A DNA stretch of 64,000 nt, from NCBI GenBank assembly GCA_947579605.1, contig OX388314.1:23074000-23137999 (forward strand). Reading direction: 5' to 3'. Below, piece after piece: positions 14,331 through 27,100 of the stretch. Source of the DNA: Athripsodes cinereus. Lineage: Eukaryota > Arthropoda > Insecta > Trichoptera > Leptoceridae. The first letter of the stretch is position 1; every line of letters starts with the position of its first letter. Below the pieces are notes generated by a model. That model was not told the DNA's origin. It saw only the letters and a list, made by a program, of their open reading frames with translations, and did not search any database. The position numbers were made by a program, and so were the translations under genes.

Positions 14331-16009
14331 ATGATGAATATAATTGTGTAAAAGTGGATGAAAATACGAGTGGCATAATTTTACACAATTTTTAATGTAA
14401 ACATATCAATATCAAAGAGTTCACTAATAATCCAAAAGAAACCATAACTAATTATATAAAAATCTTAGGCCGTAAAATGAATTAAATAAATAATTAAAAC
14501 AAAAATACTCATTATATATAATAGTTTTACAATAGAAATAAAATGTCTTAAATAGGTCTCACTCTATATACTATCACAGGTCTCCAACAAAAGGGTTTGC
14601 CAGTGCACTAACAAAAATATTTACAATGAGTGACATGCCTTATAGCTAAGTTGAAAACGTCGTGAAGAAAACAATGAATGTCCTCCTAAATATATATATA
14701 TATACACGTATATAAATTAGTAAATGAATTGAAAAGAAAAGTGCTCACAGCGTGATAAAAATTAAGCCTTAAATATTTTAAACCTCCCAATAACTAATGA
14801 AACATACCTAACATCCTGAATGAGTTATGTAGGTATTACTAATGACGGTCAAAAGGACGACTGTATATTCTGTGTATCCAATGGCTGCCCCATTTGTCAA
14901 TTCCGTTATAACATATACTTTCAGACAGACAGGAGAAGTCGACCTAATTGAATTTATCGGAAATAGTATTTCATCTTTAAAATTATTTAGTCACCAGATT
15001 TGCTTTAAATAATTACGACTTCAAATGAATTTAATTCAATAAACAGTCATCTTACGTCTACTAAACAAATCATTTTTTTTCTATTAGATTAAATAAACTT
15101 CGGAATCGGTAGATGCCTTGAAGGAAGAATAATTCACTAATGAAAATACTACGAAAAATCTGTGAATTAATCTGTTAAACGAAAACGAAAGCTGATGACA
15201 GACATTGAGGACGGATGTTGAAGATCTCTTAAACGATATACCTAATTTTATACATATATAAATTTAAACTACTTAATTTTATGTGAGTACCTATGAACCT
15301 AATGTACACTTCTAAGAATTAGTGGAAACTCCTAACACGCTACCGCTAGCTGCCCTAGATTCACATTCGCTGTCAAGCTATTAAAGAAAATAAACAAGAA
15401 AAATCGGTTTGAGGAAAAGCTTAAAAACAACATGTGCCCCTAGATTTTTTGTGGAATCTCTTCTTAATAATTATGAAACTAGCAAAGGCACTTTGTCGCA
15501 TGTCAAACAGTGAAAAGTTCGCACACACATCAAACACATAATATACACTTCTCGTGTAAATATTCCATAATAAATATTGAAATCCGTTCACATCCCGTTC
15601 ATGTAGGCTTGAAAATCTACTATAAGCACATTCATAAGAAATGTATAAAGGAAGCTAATACTCTCAATCTCTCACATCTTTTTGAGTCTTAAATAAAATC
15701 TTTTTGAAAGATGATGATAAGTCCAGCCAAGTGTTGATAAATTTACAATACGTGTTAAAACTTTTTGAAAAATCAGTAATTTTGAACCAGCAAACAAATA
15801 AATAGACACAATATTGGAAAAAGATATTTGAAACAGAGAAAGATGAATAATCCTTTCACAATCGTTCGCGTCGTTCTAGAACGATTGAATTATAATATTT
15901 CTTATAGATTTTTTTTCTTCTATCTACTTGACATCTCCTAACTTTATTACAATTTCAATTCTTGACATATTACTAAACATTTCATTGACATTCTAGACTT
16001 TTTTTTTCT
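14331..16009. other. No gene seen; short (AT)n tract
   Basis: AT-rich sequence with a (TA)n run at about 14688-14704. No coding or structured feature was recognised. The small + frame at 15510-15692 has no protein-like features. Confidence 0.5.
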
Positions 16010-16085
16010 GTTCTTTTTTTTTTTTAAAAAACCTATATGGGTTTTGTTTGTTATAAACCTAAATACAACCTTATACACTTACACA
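16010..16085 (-). repeat. SINE-1 3' end, inverted copy
   Basis: On the minus strand this reads the SINE-1 tail: gtataaggttgtatttaggt, the TTTATAACAAACAAAACCC hairpin region, then an A-rich end (seen as the T run at 16010-16025 on the + strand). One stem base is mutated relative to the other copies. The (CA)n tract abuts its 5' side, where the tRNA-like head should be. Together with the + strand copy at 16.35 kb it forms an inverted SINE pair. Confidence 0.72.
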
Positions 16086-16155
16086 CACACACCTATACAA
16101 CCTATACACACACACACACACACACACACACCCTCACACACACACACACACTTAC
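16081..16155. repeat. (CA)n microsatellite
   Basis: This is an interrupted CA dinucleotide tract, with a cctata interruption near 16100 and a cctc interruption near 16131. It sits between two inverted SINE-1 copies. Confidence 0.95.
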
Positions 16156-16346
16156 ACTCCAATATTTTGTGATTTGACTAAATTTATTGTTGTTATGAAT
16201 TGATTCCCATTTGTGTTTTGTTATTCGGCAATTTTGTTCTTGTCTTGCTTCAACTGTGTTGTGAATGAGAAATTTGATTTGTATAATCTTTTTTGTGTAT
16301 TTTTAACATGCAACAGGCTCGCCGTGGATATGTACCTATATAAATA

Positions 16347-16525
16347 ATCGAGCCTGGAGGTAGAGTCTCGGCCTCGTGAACAAGGGGTCCGTGGTTCGAT
16401 ACCAGGTTGCGGCAAACTCCCCTTTCACGACACAAGCTTTTAGTAGCTTACTGTGAGAGGTGTATAAGGTTGTATTTGGGTTTATAACAAAAACCCAGAT
16501 ATATCTTTTTCAAAAAAAAAAAAAA
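16347..16525 (+). repeat. SINE-1, near full-length
   Basis: This tRNA-derived SINE has an A-box-like agcctggaggtagagtctcg and a B-box-like ggttcgataccag about 30 bp apart, as in pol III type 2 promoters. The conserved body follows (tttcacgacacaagctttta, cttactgtgagaggtgtata), then the TGGGTTT/AAACCCA-type hairpin and a poly(A) tail at about 16512-16525. The 5' edge has lost the ttcgtcggt seen in the 57.5 kb copies. SINEs encode nothing and depend on a partner LINE, which is not identifiable here. Confidence 0.85.
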
Positions 16526-19500
16526 TCCGGTCGTTTAATATAGAATAGAATTTGTTAAAATATTACGATAGTAAAAAAAATTCAAGTAAGCATACAAAAT
16601 CAAGAGGTGAATAAACCACGGTAAGTAGTATAGACACTAATGAAGTAATTGAGAGAGTACGGTCTTTTGTCGTGTTTAGAAATGTAACATTGACACATTG
16701 ATTTATCTTGCTTATTCCCGTGTGTAAATTATCACCGAAATAAAGATTTAAAAACGCTTACGAATAAAATTATTTATCAACACGATCTTTGGAGAAATTA
16801 AATATTATTATTTATAAATTATTGCCACTGTATCGCGCGAACACGACTCTTCTAATATCTCTCTTTTATTTTTCTCAAATCTAACACGAATCGCTAACAG
16901 AGGAAAATATATCACAGAGATGGATGGAAATATTTCGAATGTTTAAAATATCAAAGAGTACCTATTTAAAAACGAGCCACTTTCAATAACCACAAAGAGA
17001 AATTATTAATAACGAATATTTAATATGACTTCATTATTGAATAATTTGAATTTTATTCAGTTTTTTATTTTATTTGAAACCTTCATTGCAATGAAACAAG
17101 TTTCAGTAATATTTCATAATGTACAAAGCAAACATCTGAAAAACATAATATATTCGATACTCAAGACAGCGTGTTTTTACTACAATTCACTCATAAATAC
17201 GATAGATTTCTTATTAAATTGAATAAAGTGTAGTTTTATTATCAATATTGATGGAAAATTAATTATTTTTCGGGAGGAGTCTCATCTACTTAAGTAAATA
17301 ACGTTGTAACACATTAACACTGAAATGTGTTCATTCACATAACAGTAAGTCGTAAAAATTGTATAAATATTGATTATATTTCGACATTCAACAAGTCCAG
17401 TATGTCCACACCTATAAATTTGATAGTAAAATCAAAATCGAGGTCGATCTAAGCATAAATCTTCCTTACATAATATCTTTAAATCGTAAGCAATGCAAAA
17501 AGTTGCTAAAATGGATCAAGCGTATTGAACATGTCTCGAAAGGCTCGACCTAGAGGAAAGAAAAGGCGTGCAAGTCGAACCAGCAGTTGCCTTACTTTAC
17601 TAAACGTCTAAACCAATTTCAAAAGGCAAACTTTGAATTATTCGACAAGCAGTTTCAAGGATTATGGTGCAGCGAAGAAACAATGTATCATCTACAGTTA
17701 ACCAAAACGGAAAATCAAAGCAGACCCCCTAGACTCTAGACAAACCGCACTTGGCGATCAACTACAAATTAATGTTTCGACAATGACCGCAACAATAACG
17801 CATAATTACACGGTAAATTGTAAGTAGTTTGTCGAAAAGTTCGTCAGTAGTCGATCCACAAATGTGGTTTGTCAAGGCACCCAGGTAATTTAACAAATTG
17901 GAAATGTTTGAACAAGCATGACAAATATAAAATATTTCGAACAAGGAAGACGGCCTATTGAAACATAAACAATATTTAACATTATAAATAATGACAGAGA
18001 AAAATAAAGAGGAGTTTGATAATATGTCACAGCTGTTTTGCGAATTAAAAAATGTGTCTGTGAGATCACAATACAAAACAATATGCAAAGTAGTAATCAA
18101 TTAATAATTTTGCCAACTCTAATACAAGTTGACCAATAATAATTATTATTATTTAAAGTAGAAAGGAGGACGGAATCATTCATAATACCGACTAACCAGA
18201 AAGAATACAAAATGTTTGTTATAATTAAATGAGAAACATCGAAGAACGTCCTATCGTCACTTCCCACATATCGACCCAAAAACTAACACTGCGCGTAAAG
18301 CCCCCAAAGAAAATGAGATATTATTTTGGATCTCGATACTAGAATCACGGGTAAACAATAGATCGATTCGCTACATTATTAATGGCTGAAGTATTTATGA
18401 TTAGTATCAACAGTCTTCTAAAAGATTTTGTAAGTAATATTAATTAATAACAAAGAGAAAGCAACTAAGTACTGGGGACATTCAACAAGAGGAATCAATC
18501 AACGACAAAATAAATACAAAGATAATTGGAATTTGGTGACACAATTAAATCTAAATGAATGTGTTTTATCACAGATTCGTTAACTTCACAGGTTTTAATT
18601 AATGAATGCTTCTTTCACCATATAATAATAATAATAATTATATTTAAAGACAAAAGCGTTGTTTATTTATTTATTTCAAAGAATTAATCAATTTATTTGT
18701 TTACAAAACGTTCGTTATTTTGTCGACATTTGGGAGTGAATGATACAATAAATGTCACACGACAACAAAACGTAACAATAAGGAAGATATAAAATGAGTA
18801 TCGAAACTAAAAGAGGAAAAAGATAAGTAGACAGACGAACGACGATGATGAAGTGATATTTATAGACAAATGTATGATTGGAAACGATGCCGAAGAACGT
18901 CTAGAAGTATTTAGGAACACAAATAATGCATAGATGCATTTGCCATATAGAAGTTTAACCGTTTGGCATTCCTTCGACAAAGACATCTCGAATAGGGGTA
19001 TAGTGTGTTCCTATTAACCGTCCACGGCTCGTTACCTATTCAATCTATCTCTATCAAAATGTATACCTAGTGTTGGGTATAACTATCTCTTTCGTCCATC
19101 ATCTCGATTGTATTTATAAATTAAATGGTTAGTCAAACGCCAAAGTGAGTTTTGTCGCGGTTAAATTGGCGTGACGGTATAATGTCGATTACGCGCCAAG
19201 GAGGTGAAAAATCAAAATGCTACGAGCAGGTAGGCACACTCATCAAAGGCCATCCATATTGGTCAACCGACACAATGTATATAAAACAACACCATCATAA
19301 CAGCTTTGTACCTACATAAAATAAATAACGAGTCGTAAAAAATACAGAGATCTATGCACGCGACATGATCGCGTAAAATTTATTGAGACATGAGAAAAAA
19401 TCAGAGAAGCCATATTTCAGAAATATATTACTAGATTACTACATGCAATGAAATTGTCGCGACCACTCCAGATGTCAATGTATGTATGAAAAACAAACTT

Positions 19501-20505
19501 ATTACATTTCTTAATTCCCTTTGATACAACACTCTATAATAACAAAGTCAACGAACTCCTTCCTAGACACATTGAACGTTGAATTGGCTGAAATAATTTT
19601 ATTATTATTACAATCGTCACCACGATACACTTTATATGTAGGCAATGAGGATGTTTGAAATATAAAACGTACATAAAAGTACACCTGACAACACACGCCC
19701 ATAAAAACTGAAAAGAAAGTTTAAAGAGAAATGGCTGGATAACCGAAAACCAAGGCCGCTAATAGCAGGAGAGATACTTTAAAGAACAAATTTCTAAAGT
19801 TATAAAAAAAGTCACAAAAAGAAAATTGAAAAGATGAACATTGAAAACAAAAAAAGTCTATGGTGCAAATGAGATTCTTTACTTTTTCAAACACCACTTC
19901 CTTAACTTTTTCCTATAATTATTTCAAATTACAGAACGCAAAATATACTAAAAAGTACCTCTCAGTGAATTTCAGTATTAAACCAGTACCAAATATTTAC
20001 AAAAAAATACTATAGGGGATAGAGTAATGTTTTCGAAGGAGGAAAAAGTTTAACAGAGATATTGTTACATAGTTGAAGTCTGCCTTTTGGTATATTTTGT
20101 TAATATAATATGCTTGTAAGCTTATATGCTATATTTATTTATTTATTTATTTATCACTTGTATACGGCGTGAGCCTTTTACATGTTAAACATATAACAAA
20201 GCAGAAAAAAACAATTTGACAGACAACAATAAAAACTGATAAAAAATGAATTGGTACAAATTTATAAAAATAAACATTACGATATAACAAAAATGGTAGT
20301 AATTTGAACAAAAACAGCAATAGTAGGCAATAGAATAAAACAATTAAATTAAACCATACAGAGACTGGACAAAAATTGATGAATGCAAATATTGATGACA
20401 ATAAAGTTTTATCCATTTATTTATTTACATGGAATTCACTTCGGTATTTAAATCAAATTTTAGTCGGAATTTTTGGAACATCTATGAAAAAAAACTTCAT
20501 CTAAT
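16526..20505. other. No gene seen; (TTTA)n tract near the end
   Basis: A-rich sequence with no recognised gene. The longest frame (minus strand, 17762-18100, 112 codons) has no recognisable domain and chance-like composition. A (TTTA)n tetranucleotide run lies at about 20131-20154. Confidence 0.5.
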
Positions 20506-20621
20506 GGCCGGTTTCAATAACCTATCTATCCGTGACTATCGATTGAAATGTATGATTCAAAATATAGAACACAATAGATTTCAATCGACAGGAGCGGATA
20601 GATAGATTATTGAAACCGGCC
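20506..20621. mobile_element. Fold-back MITE, Harbinger-like ends
   Basis: This 116-bp element begins GGCCGGTTTCAATAA and ends with the reverse complement TTATTGAAACCGGCC. The inverted repeats extend imperfectly for about 45 bp per arm (shared blocks CTATCTATCCG and TCGATTGAAAT, about five mismatches). AAT directly abuts both ends (20503-20505 and 20622-20624), consistent with a 3-bp target duplication. The GGCCGGTT-type end plus a 3-bp duplication suggests PIF/Harbinger, but the duplication is short and the superfamily call is tentative. It has no coding capacity. Confidence 0.75.
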
Positions 20622-20639
20622 AATAATCTACTTATAATA

Positions 20640-20693
20640 TGATGAGTATACACATTGTCCTCTCCGTACCATGAAAAATAAATAATTCAGGAT
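20640..20693 (-). repeat. R1 dispersed repeat, short piece
   Basis: Its reverse complement reads ccatcctgaattatttattt, then catggtacggagaggacaat, matching the middle of the R1 repeat seen in full at 49.31, 58.06 and 36.81 kb. It abuts the LINE tail that starts near 20694. Confidence 0.5.
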
Positions 20694-21230
20694 GGTTAAA
20701 TTGAATAAACCAGGTCTTTAACAAAAAATCTAAAATTTTGGAATCCCCCAATACTGATTTAAGCGTGAGGAAGAATCTCACTAAAGCCTTTGTGTGGAGC
20801 ATTTTGCTATATGGGTGCGAGACGTGGACCATCAGCAAGAGTGAAAACGGGCGGTTAGCGGCATTTGAAATGTGGTGCTATAGACGCATGCTGAAGATTC
20901 ATTGGTCGGAACACGTCGTAAACGAAGAAGTGTTAACCAGGGTTGGCGAAAAAAGGCAACTCCTCAAAAGAATCTGCCAACAACGAGCTAACTGGATTGG
21001 CCACAACATCAGGCACCAAGGACTGCTCATCGCAATCGCAGAGGGTAGGACCGAAGACACAAATGGAAGAGGCCGACCGAGAGACGCCTATATGAACCAA
21101 CTAAAGAGGGACATGAACTGTGGCTCATACATGGAGTTAAAGAGACTGGCTGAGAATAGGGAGGAGTGGAGAAGAAAGTCCAAACTCGTTGCAGACCAAT
21201 CCAATGGATTGTAACTCATTATATATATAT
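20694..21230 (+). pseudogene. LINE family C reverse-transcriptase C-terminus
   Basis: The longest protein-like frame in the window runs about 170 codons to a stop at 21214. Landmarks in order are SILLYGCETWTISKSE, EMWCYRRMLKIHWSEHV, the RANWIGHNIRH block, and GRGRPRDAYMNQLKRDMN followed by RLAENREEWRRKS. This is the segment after the catalytic reverse-transcriptase motifs of an RTE-like endonuclease/RT LINE. The YxDD active site and the endonuclease domain are missing, so the copy is 5'-truncated and inactive. A run of (TA)n at 21221-21231 follows almost at once. The apparent start is not a true start; it is simply where the copy begins. The lack of internal stops suggests it is younger than the other tails. 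Confidence 0.88.
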
Positions 21231-21231
21231 A

Positions 21232-23045
21232 AATTGAAGGAATGAGATGTCTTGTACATGATGTTTTACGACTAACTATTCAAATACATACATTTTACGG
21301 GACATCGGAATTAGTACAGTAGAAAATACATATTATGTAGAATGATTATTTTTATAGCATAGCCAGTAATATTATATATAAAATACTGCATAATGAAAGA
21401 ATCGTGTTTTTCAATAAGACAAGTCAAAAGCGACACATTTCCCTGGACAAGAATCGGACAACTGCTCTAGTGACACATAGTATATAGGTAACATGAAAAG
21501 ATAATATTTTTATGGTCTTGTGAAAAAATTAATTATTCCGATTGGTGATAAATTGGATTCCTGTCGCGTACTCTGGTTAACCTATATACGAAATAAACAC
21601 GTCTTTCGAAAGAGGAGAATGTTGTCATTCCAAGTAAACGTCTCGAATACGAGAGAAAATAAATAATAAGAATCTAATATACTAGAATACATAAATCTAC
21701 AAAGTCGTCGCCCTGATATAAACGATTAATTATTATATCCATTACGAAAAGTTATAGACATTATATAATTTAATATTATACCTTAGAACACTTGGTGGAG
21801 ATTAATTTATTCTAACATATTTTAATTCTTTAAACGATTATTACTACAGATTCAGAACTTCCGTCAAACGGGTGGCTGTTAAAAAGAAAAATAATATGGT
21901 TATGATTTATTTGATAAACAAATTGTACTATATTGTGGCATTATTATTTAATGGGATACTTCATTTTTATCCTTTGCGATGCTACGCATTTTGATAGTAG
22001 TGAATAATAACTTCAAAGTATAATATAAGAATCGAAAAGTTCTAACGCATTAATTTATTTCTTCTAAGTCTACATTCTTTACGAAATTTTCTCTACAGAC
22101 TACGAATAATTTAAAACTGATGTTTTCAAAGAATCCATGAAATATTAAGACTATCAAATAGAATGATGGCCTTCCAAATCAAATAGATTCTCCATCAGTT
22201 CTTCAAGTCCTGATAAATTTCAAACTAAAATATATAAAACTTAGACAAGGCTCAAATAAACAATGTACAGTGTTGTATGTGGGCAGGGTATACAGAAGAA
22301 ATCAATGAACCCGATGTGAAGAAAAAGCAGTGGCAGTATATAAGACCCACTGTCTGGTAACACCATTCATCACCAGAATCCTAATGTCTCCCACACGCCC
22401 GATAAAACAAATCGTTCTCGCAAGAGAATATTTATCAAGTAAGTAACTATTATAACGTATAACAACAGCAAGAAGAAGAGATAGAACGAATCTCTCAGCG
22501 AATACTTCTAAAGATTATTTATAGGCAAATACAGTGTTGCCATAAATCGAATAAATCAATCTAATCAAACAATAAACCGACGCTTCGCTATTCAAGGTGA
22601 ACGTTCCAAATAAAACAATTATAATAATAATAATGATATGAAAGCTATACATGGATGTATTGCCTAATAAATAATATTATATAACAGACATTATGTACAA
22701 GTTTAGCCCTGGAATTCCAGCGTTACCGAAGCTGGAAATTTAATAACCGTAACGAATATATCAACATCAATCGTTTATTAGATATTATGTAGCAGCATGT
22801 ATCGCTATGATTATGATCAGTTCCAGGATTAAATTAAAACTATGGAACGGCAACGAACAGATGAAAAAAAGGGTTTTTCAGTACGTAAAACATCAACGAC
22901 TATCTTTCACGTGGTTACAAAGTTATACTTGATTTTAAAATATTGTACGTATATCACCAAGGTTTCCATAATATGACGAAAATATTATGAAAATGATTAA
23001 TACTATATGATAGTGACGTGGATATTGCTGATATATTTTTTAAAT
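21232..23045. other. No gene seen
   Basis: AT-rich sequence with small AAT runs near 22622-22636. I recognised no gene, RNA or repeat family member here. Confidence 0.5.
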
Positions 23046-23262
23046 TAAAACGGCAATGTGCTAGTCATGTAGTTAGAATAAAGGATGTGAGATGGGCATC
23101 TAGGATCGTAGACAAAAACCATGTAGGATCGTAGGTAAAAACCACAGTAGACAAAAGAAAGCCAGTAGTGATGGGCCGACGCAATTGTCAAAATGATGGA
23201 AAAGAAATGGGTTTATGTCGCTCGAGACCAAAAGCATGGAAGAATTCTGCTGCTGCTAGTTC
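23046..23262 (+). pseudogene. LINE family D C-terminal fragment
   Basis: One frame reads RQCASHVVRIKDVRWASRIV, matching the conserved RQWAGHVARM-type block of arthropod LINE C-termini, then decays. Further on, a shifted frame reads EKKWVYVARDQK, the downstream W-x-x-x-A-R-D block. A partial direct duplication (ccatgtaggatcgtag / atctaggatcgtag) breaks the middle. The frame changes show the copy is dead. The related fragment at 3.75 kb shares its 3' block. Confidence 0.65.
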
Positions 23263-23300
23263 TACTACTACTACAACTACTTCATCATCATCGCAGAATA
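23250..23300. repeat. Mixed trinucleotide-rich tract
   Basis: Runs of TGC, TAC/ACT and ATC trinucleotides follow one another directly (tgctgctgc, tactactactac, catcatcatc) immediately after the LINE fragment. This is low-complexity sequence. Confidence 0.7.
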
Positions 23301-23988
23301 TCTCATAAATAGCGTGGTCAGTGGACTAACGTAGTGTTTGAACCGAAATCTTGTAATGGAGTGATGAATACCAGCAATACTGAAATATTCTATGATATAA
23401 TTAACAAAGAGTGCGTTGTTTACTTAAAATGAGTTTGCCGTTTCCCCTTAAAATACTAAGATGTAGACATATAGACATAAAATAGTACGTTATAATATGG
23501 TACTAACCAAAGTGTCGAGTGAATGGTATTAAGAACGTAGAAGTGATATAAGGAAGACGCTTTAATATCGAGACGCATTCTATCGCCCAACATTGTATGA
23601 GAGAGGACAGCTCTAAAAAATTTAAACTGGCGAAAAAATTCAATCACAATCTGACCGCATTAATTCTTTGTACAATTGTTATCATTGATAATAATATAGT
23701 TTAGAATAGGTATACAGATAGTATAATCCTTATTACTAAACAATATTCGTGGAATTAGTATAGATTAGATAAAAATTATAAATAATAAATATCTCGATAC
23801 GAAATGGACGTAACATTTTGCAGTAAATGTCGTAAAACTAATCATAATGTACGTAACATGTCCCAAAACTTTTCTGCTTTCATCGCTAACATAATAGGTT
23901 CTTTTAATTATTAGGAAAATAGAAGAAAAAAAAACATCAATTTGAAATATTTTTAATATAATTCGTAACTTTTTGCGTATTTTCCATA

Positions 23989-24155
23989 ATGGTATGAAGT
24001 AAACCCTTCACTTTTTTATAAATACATTATATGGATTCACCTTACTGGCGTTTATTATATTTTTAATATATTTATATGGATTCACCTTACTGGCGTTTAT
24101 TATATTTTTAATATATTTGTATTTATAAAAAAGTTGAGTGTTTACTTCATACCAT
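23989..24155. mobile_element. Inverted-repeat element with internal 2x45-bp tandem
   Basis: Terminal inverted repeats of 36 bp (23990-24025 and 24119-24154, three mismatches, outer bases TGGTATGAAGTAAAC) flank two perfect 45-bp direct repeats at 24029-24073 and 24074-24118. No convincing target-site duplication is visible. The structure fits a small non-autonomous DNA element. The transposon superfamily is unknown and it has no coding capacity. Confidence 0.75.
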
Positions 24156-27100
24156 CCATTTGAAATGTTTTTAGAGTGAAGGTTCGAATTTCATTACAAC
24201 AGAAGCTTATCTACGTTGATAATGCAAATGTGTTTCAATTAAAAATGTTGTTTTCATCAAAAAAATATTATCTTTAATCCATTTCATCACTGTTATCTGT
24301 CACAAAAAGATAACTACATGGGAAAACACTCTCCAGCATTCAGCTAATGAATTTGATACATGAATATGATTGATGGATCAAACAAATAAGCTTTTGTATT
24401 AAAAGCATCATGGCAAACCAAATTGCATCGTCTCTATCTCTCTACATAATATTATCTTTATCATTACGACGACATTTTCTTCAATTAAGGTAATCCCCTC
24501 CTCCCAGCCCCTCACGATAATCATAGAAGTGATGAAAAAACATAAAAAATAAAATAAAAAATGTACTTTTCATATAGGTTGCAAATTAAGATTTCATCCA
24601 ACATTGAATTAAAATCTGATTTTTTAAAATTATTTGTAATGATAGAACAATTTGTTTTAAATGTACCTATAACTATCAATTTTAGTCAAATTTGTACATG
24701 AATTTGAAATTAGGTTATTAATTCTTTTGAAGATGAATTCAGTCTTTGTAATATATCCAAATAGACACCCCCACAAAGAGAATGGAAATAATATGGGAAA
24801 AAAAAGTTCACCTAACCATCCGTGTGCGCCTCGTACATGATTACAATATATATATTATTCGCCAACTCACATCACATACTAAGATTGCAACTGACCGATT
24901 TTAATTATTACAGCCATGTTCAGCTGAAGATGTTTGCTTCTATTTCCGGCAGCATTTACCAACTAACCAACCAACCGAGCGATCTCATAGTAGGTATATT
25001 ATACTACCTACCATCACGATCATCGTGTCTGCAACAATAATAATTATTATTATTTATTATAACAAAATATTGCCTCGTTCACTGACCTATTGATTTTTGT
25101 ATCTTACGTCTTTCTTTCTCACGAAACTCCGTTAGGGCATACCTACGGAATAAACCATGTATAGCAGTGTTGTTGATTTAAGCGCGTATGGCTGTCAGCC
25201 CGCTTGTAGGTAAGTATATATTGCGCATTTTCATGTTTTGCGTAATACCCAATCATAGTGTGTAGTGTACAACAAGTACCAAATAATATTACATAGGTAC
25301 ATACAACCCGCTGAAGAACAGATGTTAGCAACATGCAGTCGCTGAAACTTGAATGGAAAATTCGCCAATTTGGTACAAGTCACTTAGAATTATTATTATT
25401 ATTATTATTAGTTTCCCGAAGAATTTTCCGTCCGACGCACTGTGACCCAATTTTCTTCGACTATTCCCGTGTTGTGCAACGTTGTTGATTACGCGAGATA
25501 ATCCGTTTAACATTTTTTTTTAAAATTAATTACACATCATATTACTATCAAGAGTAGGCGAATAGTGTCATTTATAAAAACAAAGTTGAAAAATAAAAAT
25601 GACAATTACAAATAGACTGAAAATATTAAGTTTAATTTACTAGAAAGTAAACATCCGATTTATGAACCTCCACAGACCTATTCCAACAATAGACTAAGAC
25701 TTTGAATAATTTGATAAATAAATAAATAAGGTCAATAAAGAAAAAGAACTTTGAAGGAATTTGTAAATCTATTTATCAATCTTTATCATCACGCCATTAC
25801 CTATAAGTGAGATAACCATTAGACTGAGAGCATACATATTATAACCAAGATGTAAATCATCTTCTCTTTGCCAATAAAAATTTCAAGACAAGTGGAGTAT
25901 CTCAGCACTGAATGGAAACGTCAAAAGTAACAAACAAAAAAATCTTAAATTACGAATCGCCAATAACATCTATCCAAATTTATCGCTACCAAAAAGTTAA
26001 ACGATAAATTTCATGGAAAAATAATATTATGTATTGCAAAGTAGAAAATGTTCTAGACACCGAATTTAAACACAACATGCGTCCATACAGTTAAAGTTGT
26101 ATATATTTTGAATACGAACAGATTGATGGAGGAAAACATGTCTGTATTGGGATGAAAAATTGTTTTGATTAGCGCTGTATGAAATCATAGAGGCAAACAC
26201 CATCATCGACTCGACTACTCTATGGTGTTTGCCATAAGTGTAAATAATGTGTATGTACATGGATTGACCAATACTTAAATGTTTATGATATCCTAATACT
26301 TTTGGGAAATCGCCTGCTCTCATCCGTTTTGTTTATCATAAACTGTATTCGTATCCATTGATTTATCGACATTGTGATGTGTAAGATGCAGTCAACAGTC
26401 AAACATTTCATAGCATAATTGTCGAAAATGATTTATATGGTAAATCTTAGATAATTTACAGCGAAATCTTCTTACCAAACACGCGTAGTAAACGAAACAT
26501 TTATTACTTTGATAGTAGAATTAAAAGAAATCACTATTCTGTACATTTCGAGATTACAACGGTTATAAAAAACCCAAATCGCAAAAAAAAACAGTATTCT
26601 TAATGACAGCATACCTGGATGTTCTCCCATTTGAACGAAATTAAAACTATATGAATTACTCCATAATAATACAAAAAACACAGAATACACAATAAAAATT
26701 ATCATTCACTAAACCATTGTCAGCACAAAATTCTGAAGTAGTACTCAAAACTAAAAATAATAAAAGATACAATCACCCAAAATTTTCCGATATACAATGC
26801 AGCTAGAAACTTTTTAAGTACTTTTATCACGAATAATTCTCGTAAAGAATTCGCAATAATTAATTAAACGAACGCATTAGAAACACATTGACGTAAATAT
26901 TTTTATTATTTTCATTAAAATTTACTATCTCACTTAGATGCCGGCAATATTGAACTAGCGTGTGAAGAAATATTATCATTCTTTATCCAAAATCGGCGCT
27001 CCTGCATAGTACCTACATACAATACGAAAAATAATTGAGACGTCAAAAGGAAAAAAGACATAACTTACAACGAAATTAACAAATAACCCATAATAGATAT

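Noticed and set aside
16221..16435. Overlapping minus-strand frames with a GxEPRTP-like segment.
   Set aside because: This is the complement of the SINE-1 tRNA-like head, a common false protein in annotations.
17762..18100. 112-codon minus-strand frame with hydrophobic and cysteine residues, resembling a membrane protein.
   Set aside because: No motif, no start context and composition equal to the flanks. Frames of this size occur by chance several times in this AT-rich window.
25325..25513. Minus-strand frame ending in a run of Ile, with SRRKLGHSASDGKFFGK before it; possibly a retroelement end with an (ATT)n tail.
   Set aside because: The segment looks protein-like but matches nothing else in the window and I cannot name a family; kept only as a note.
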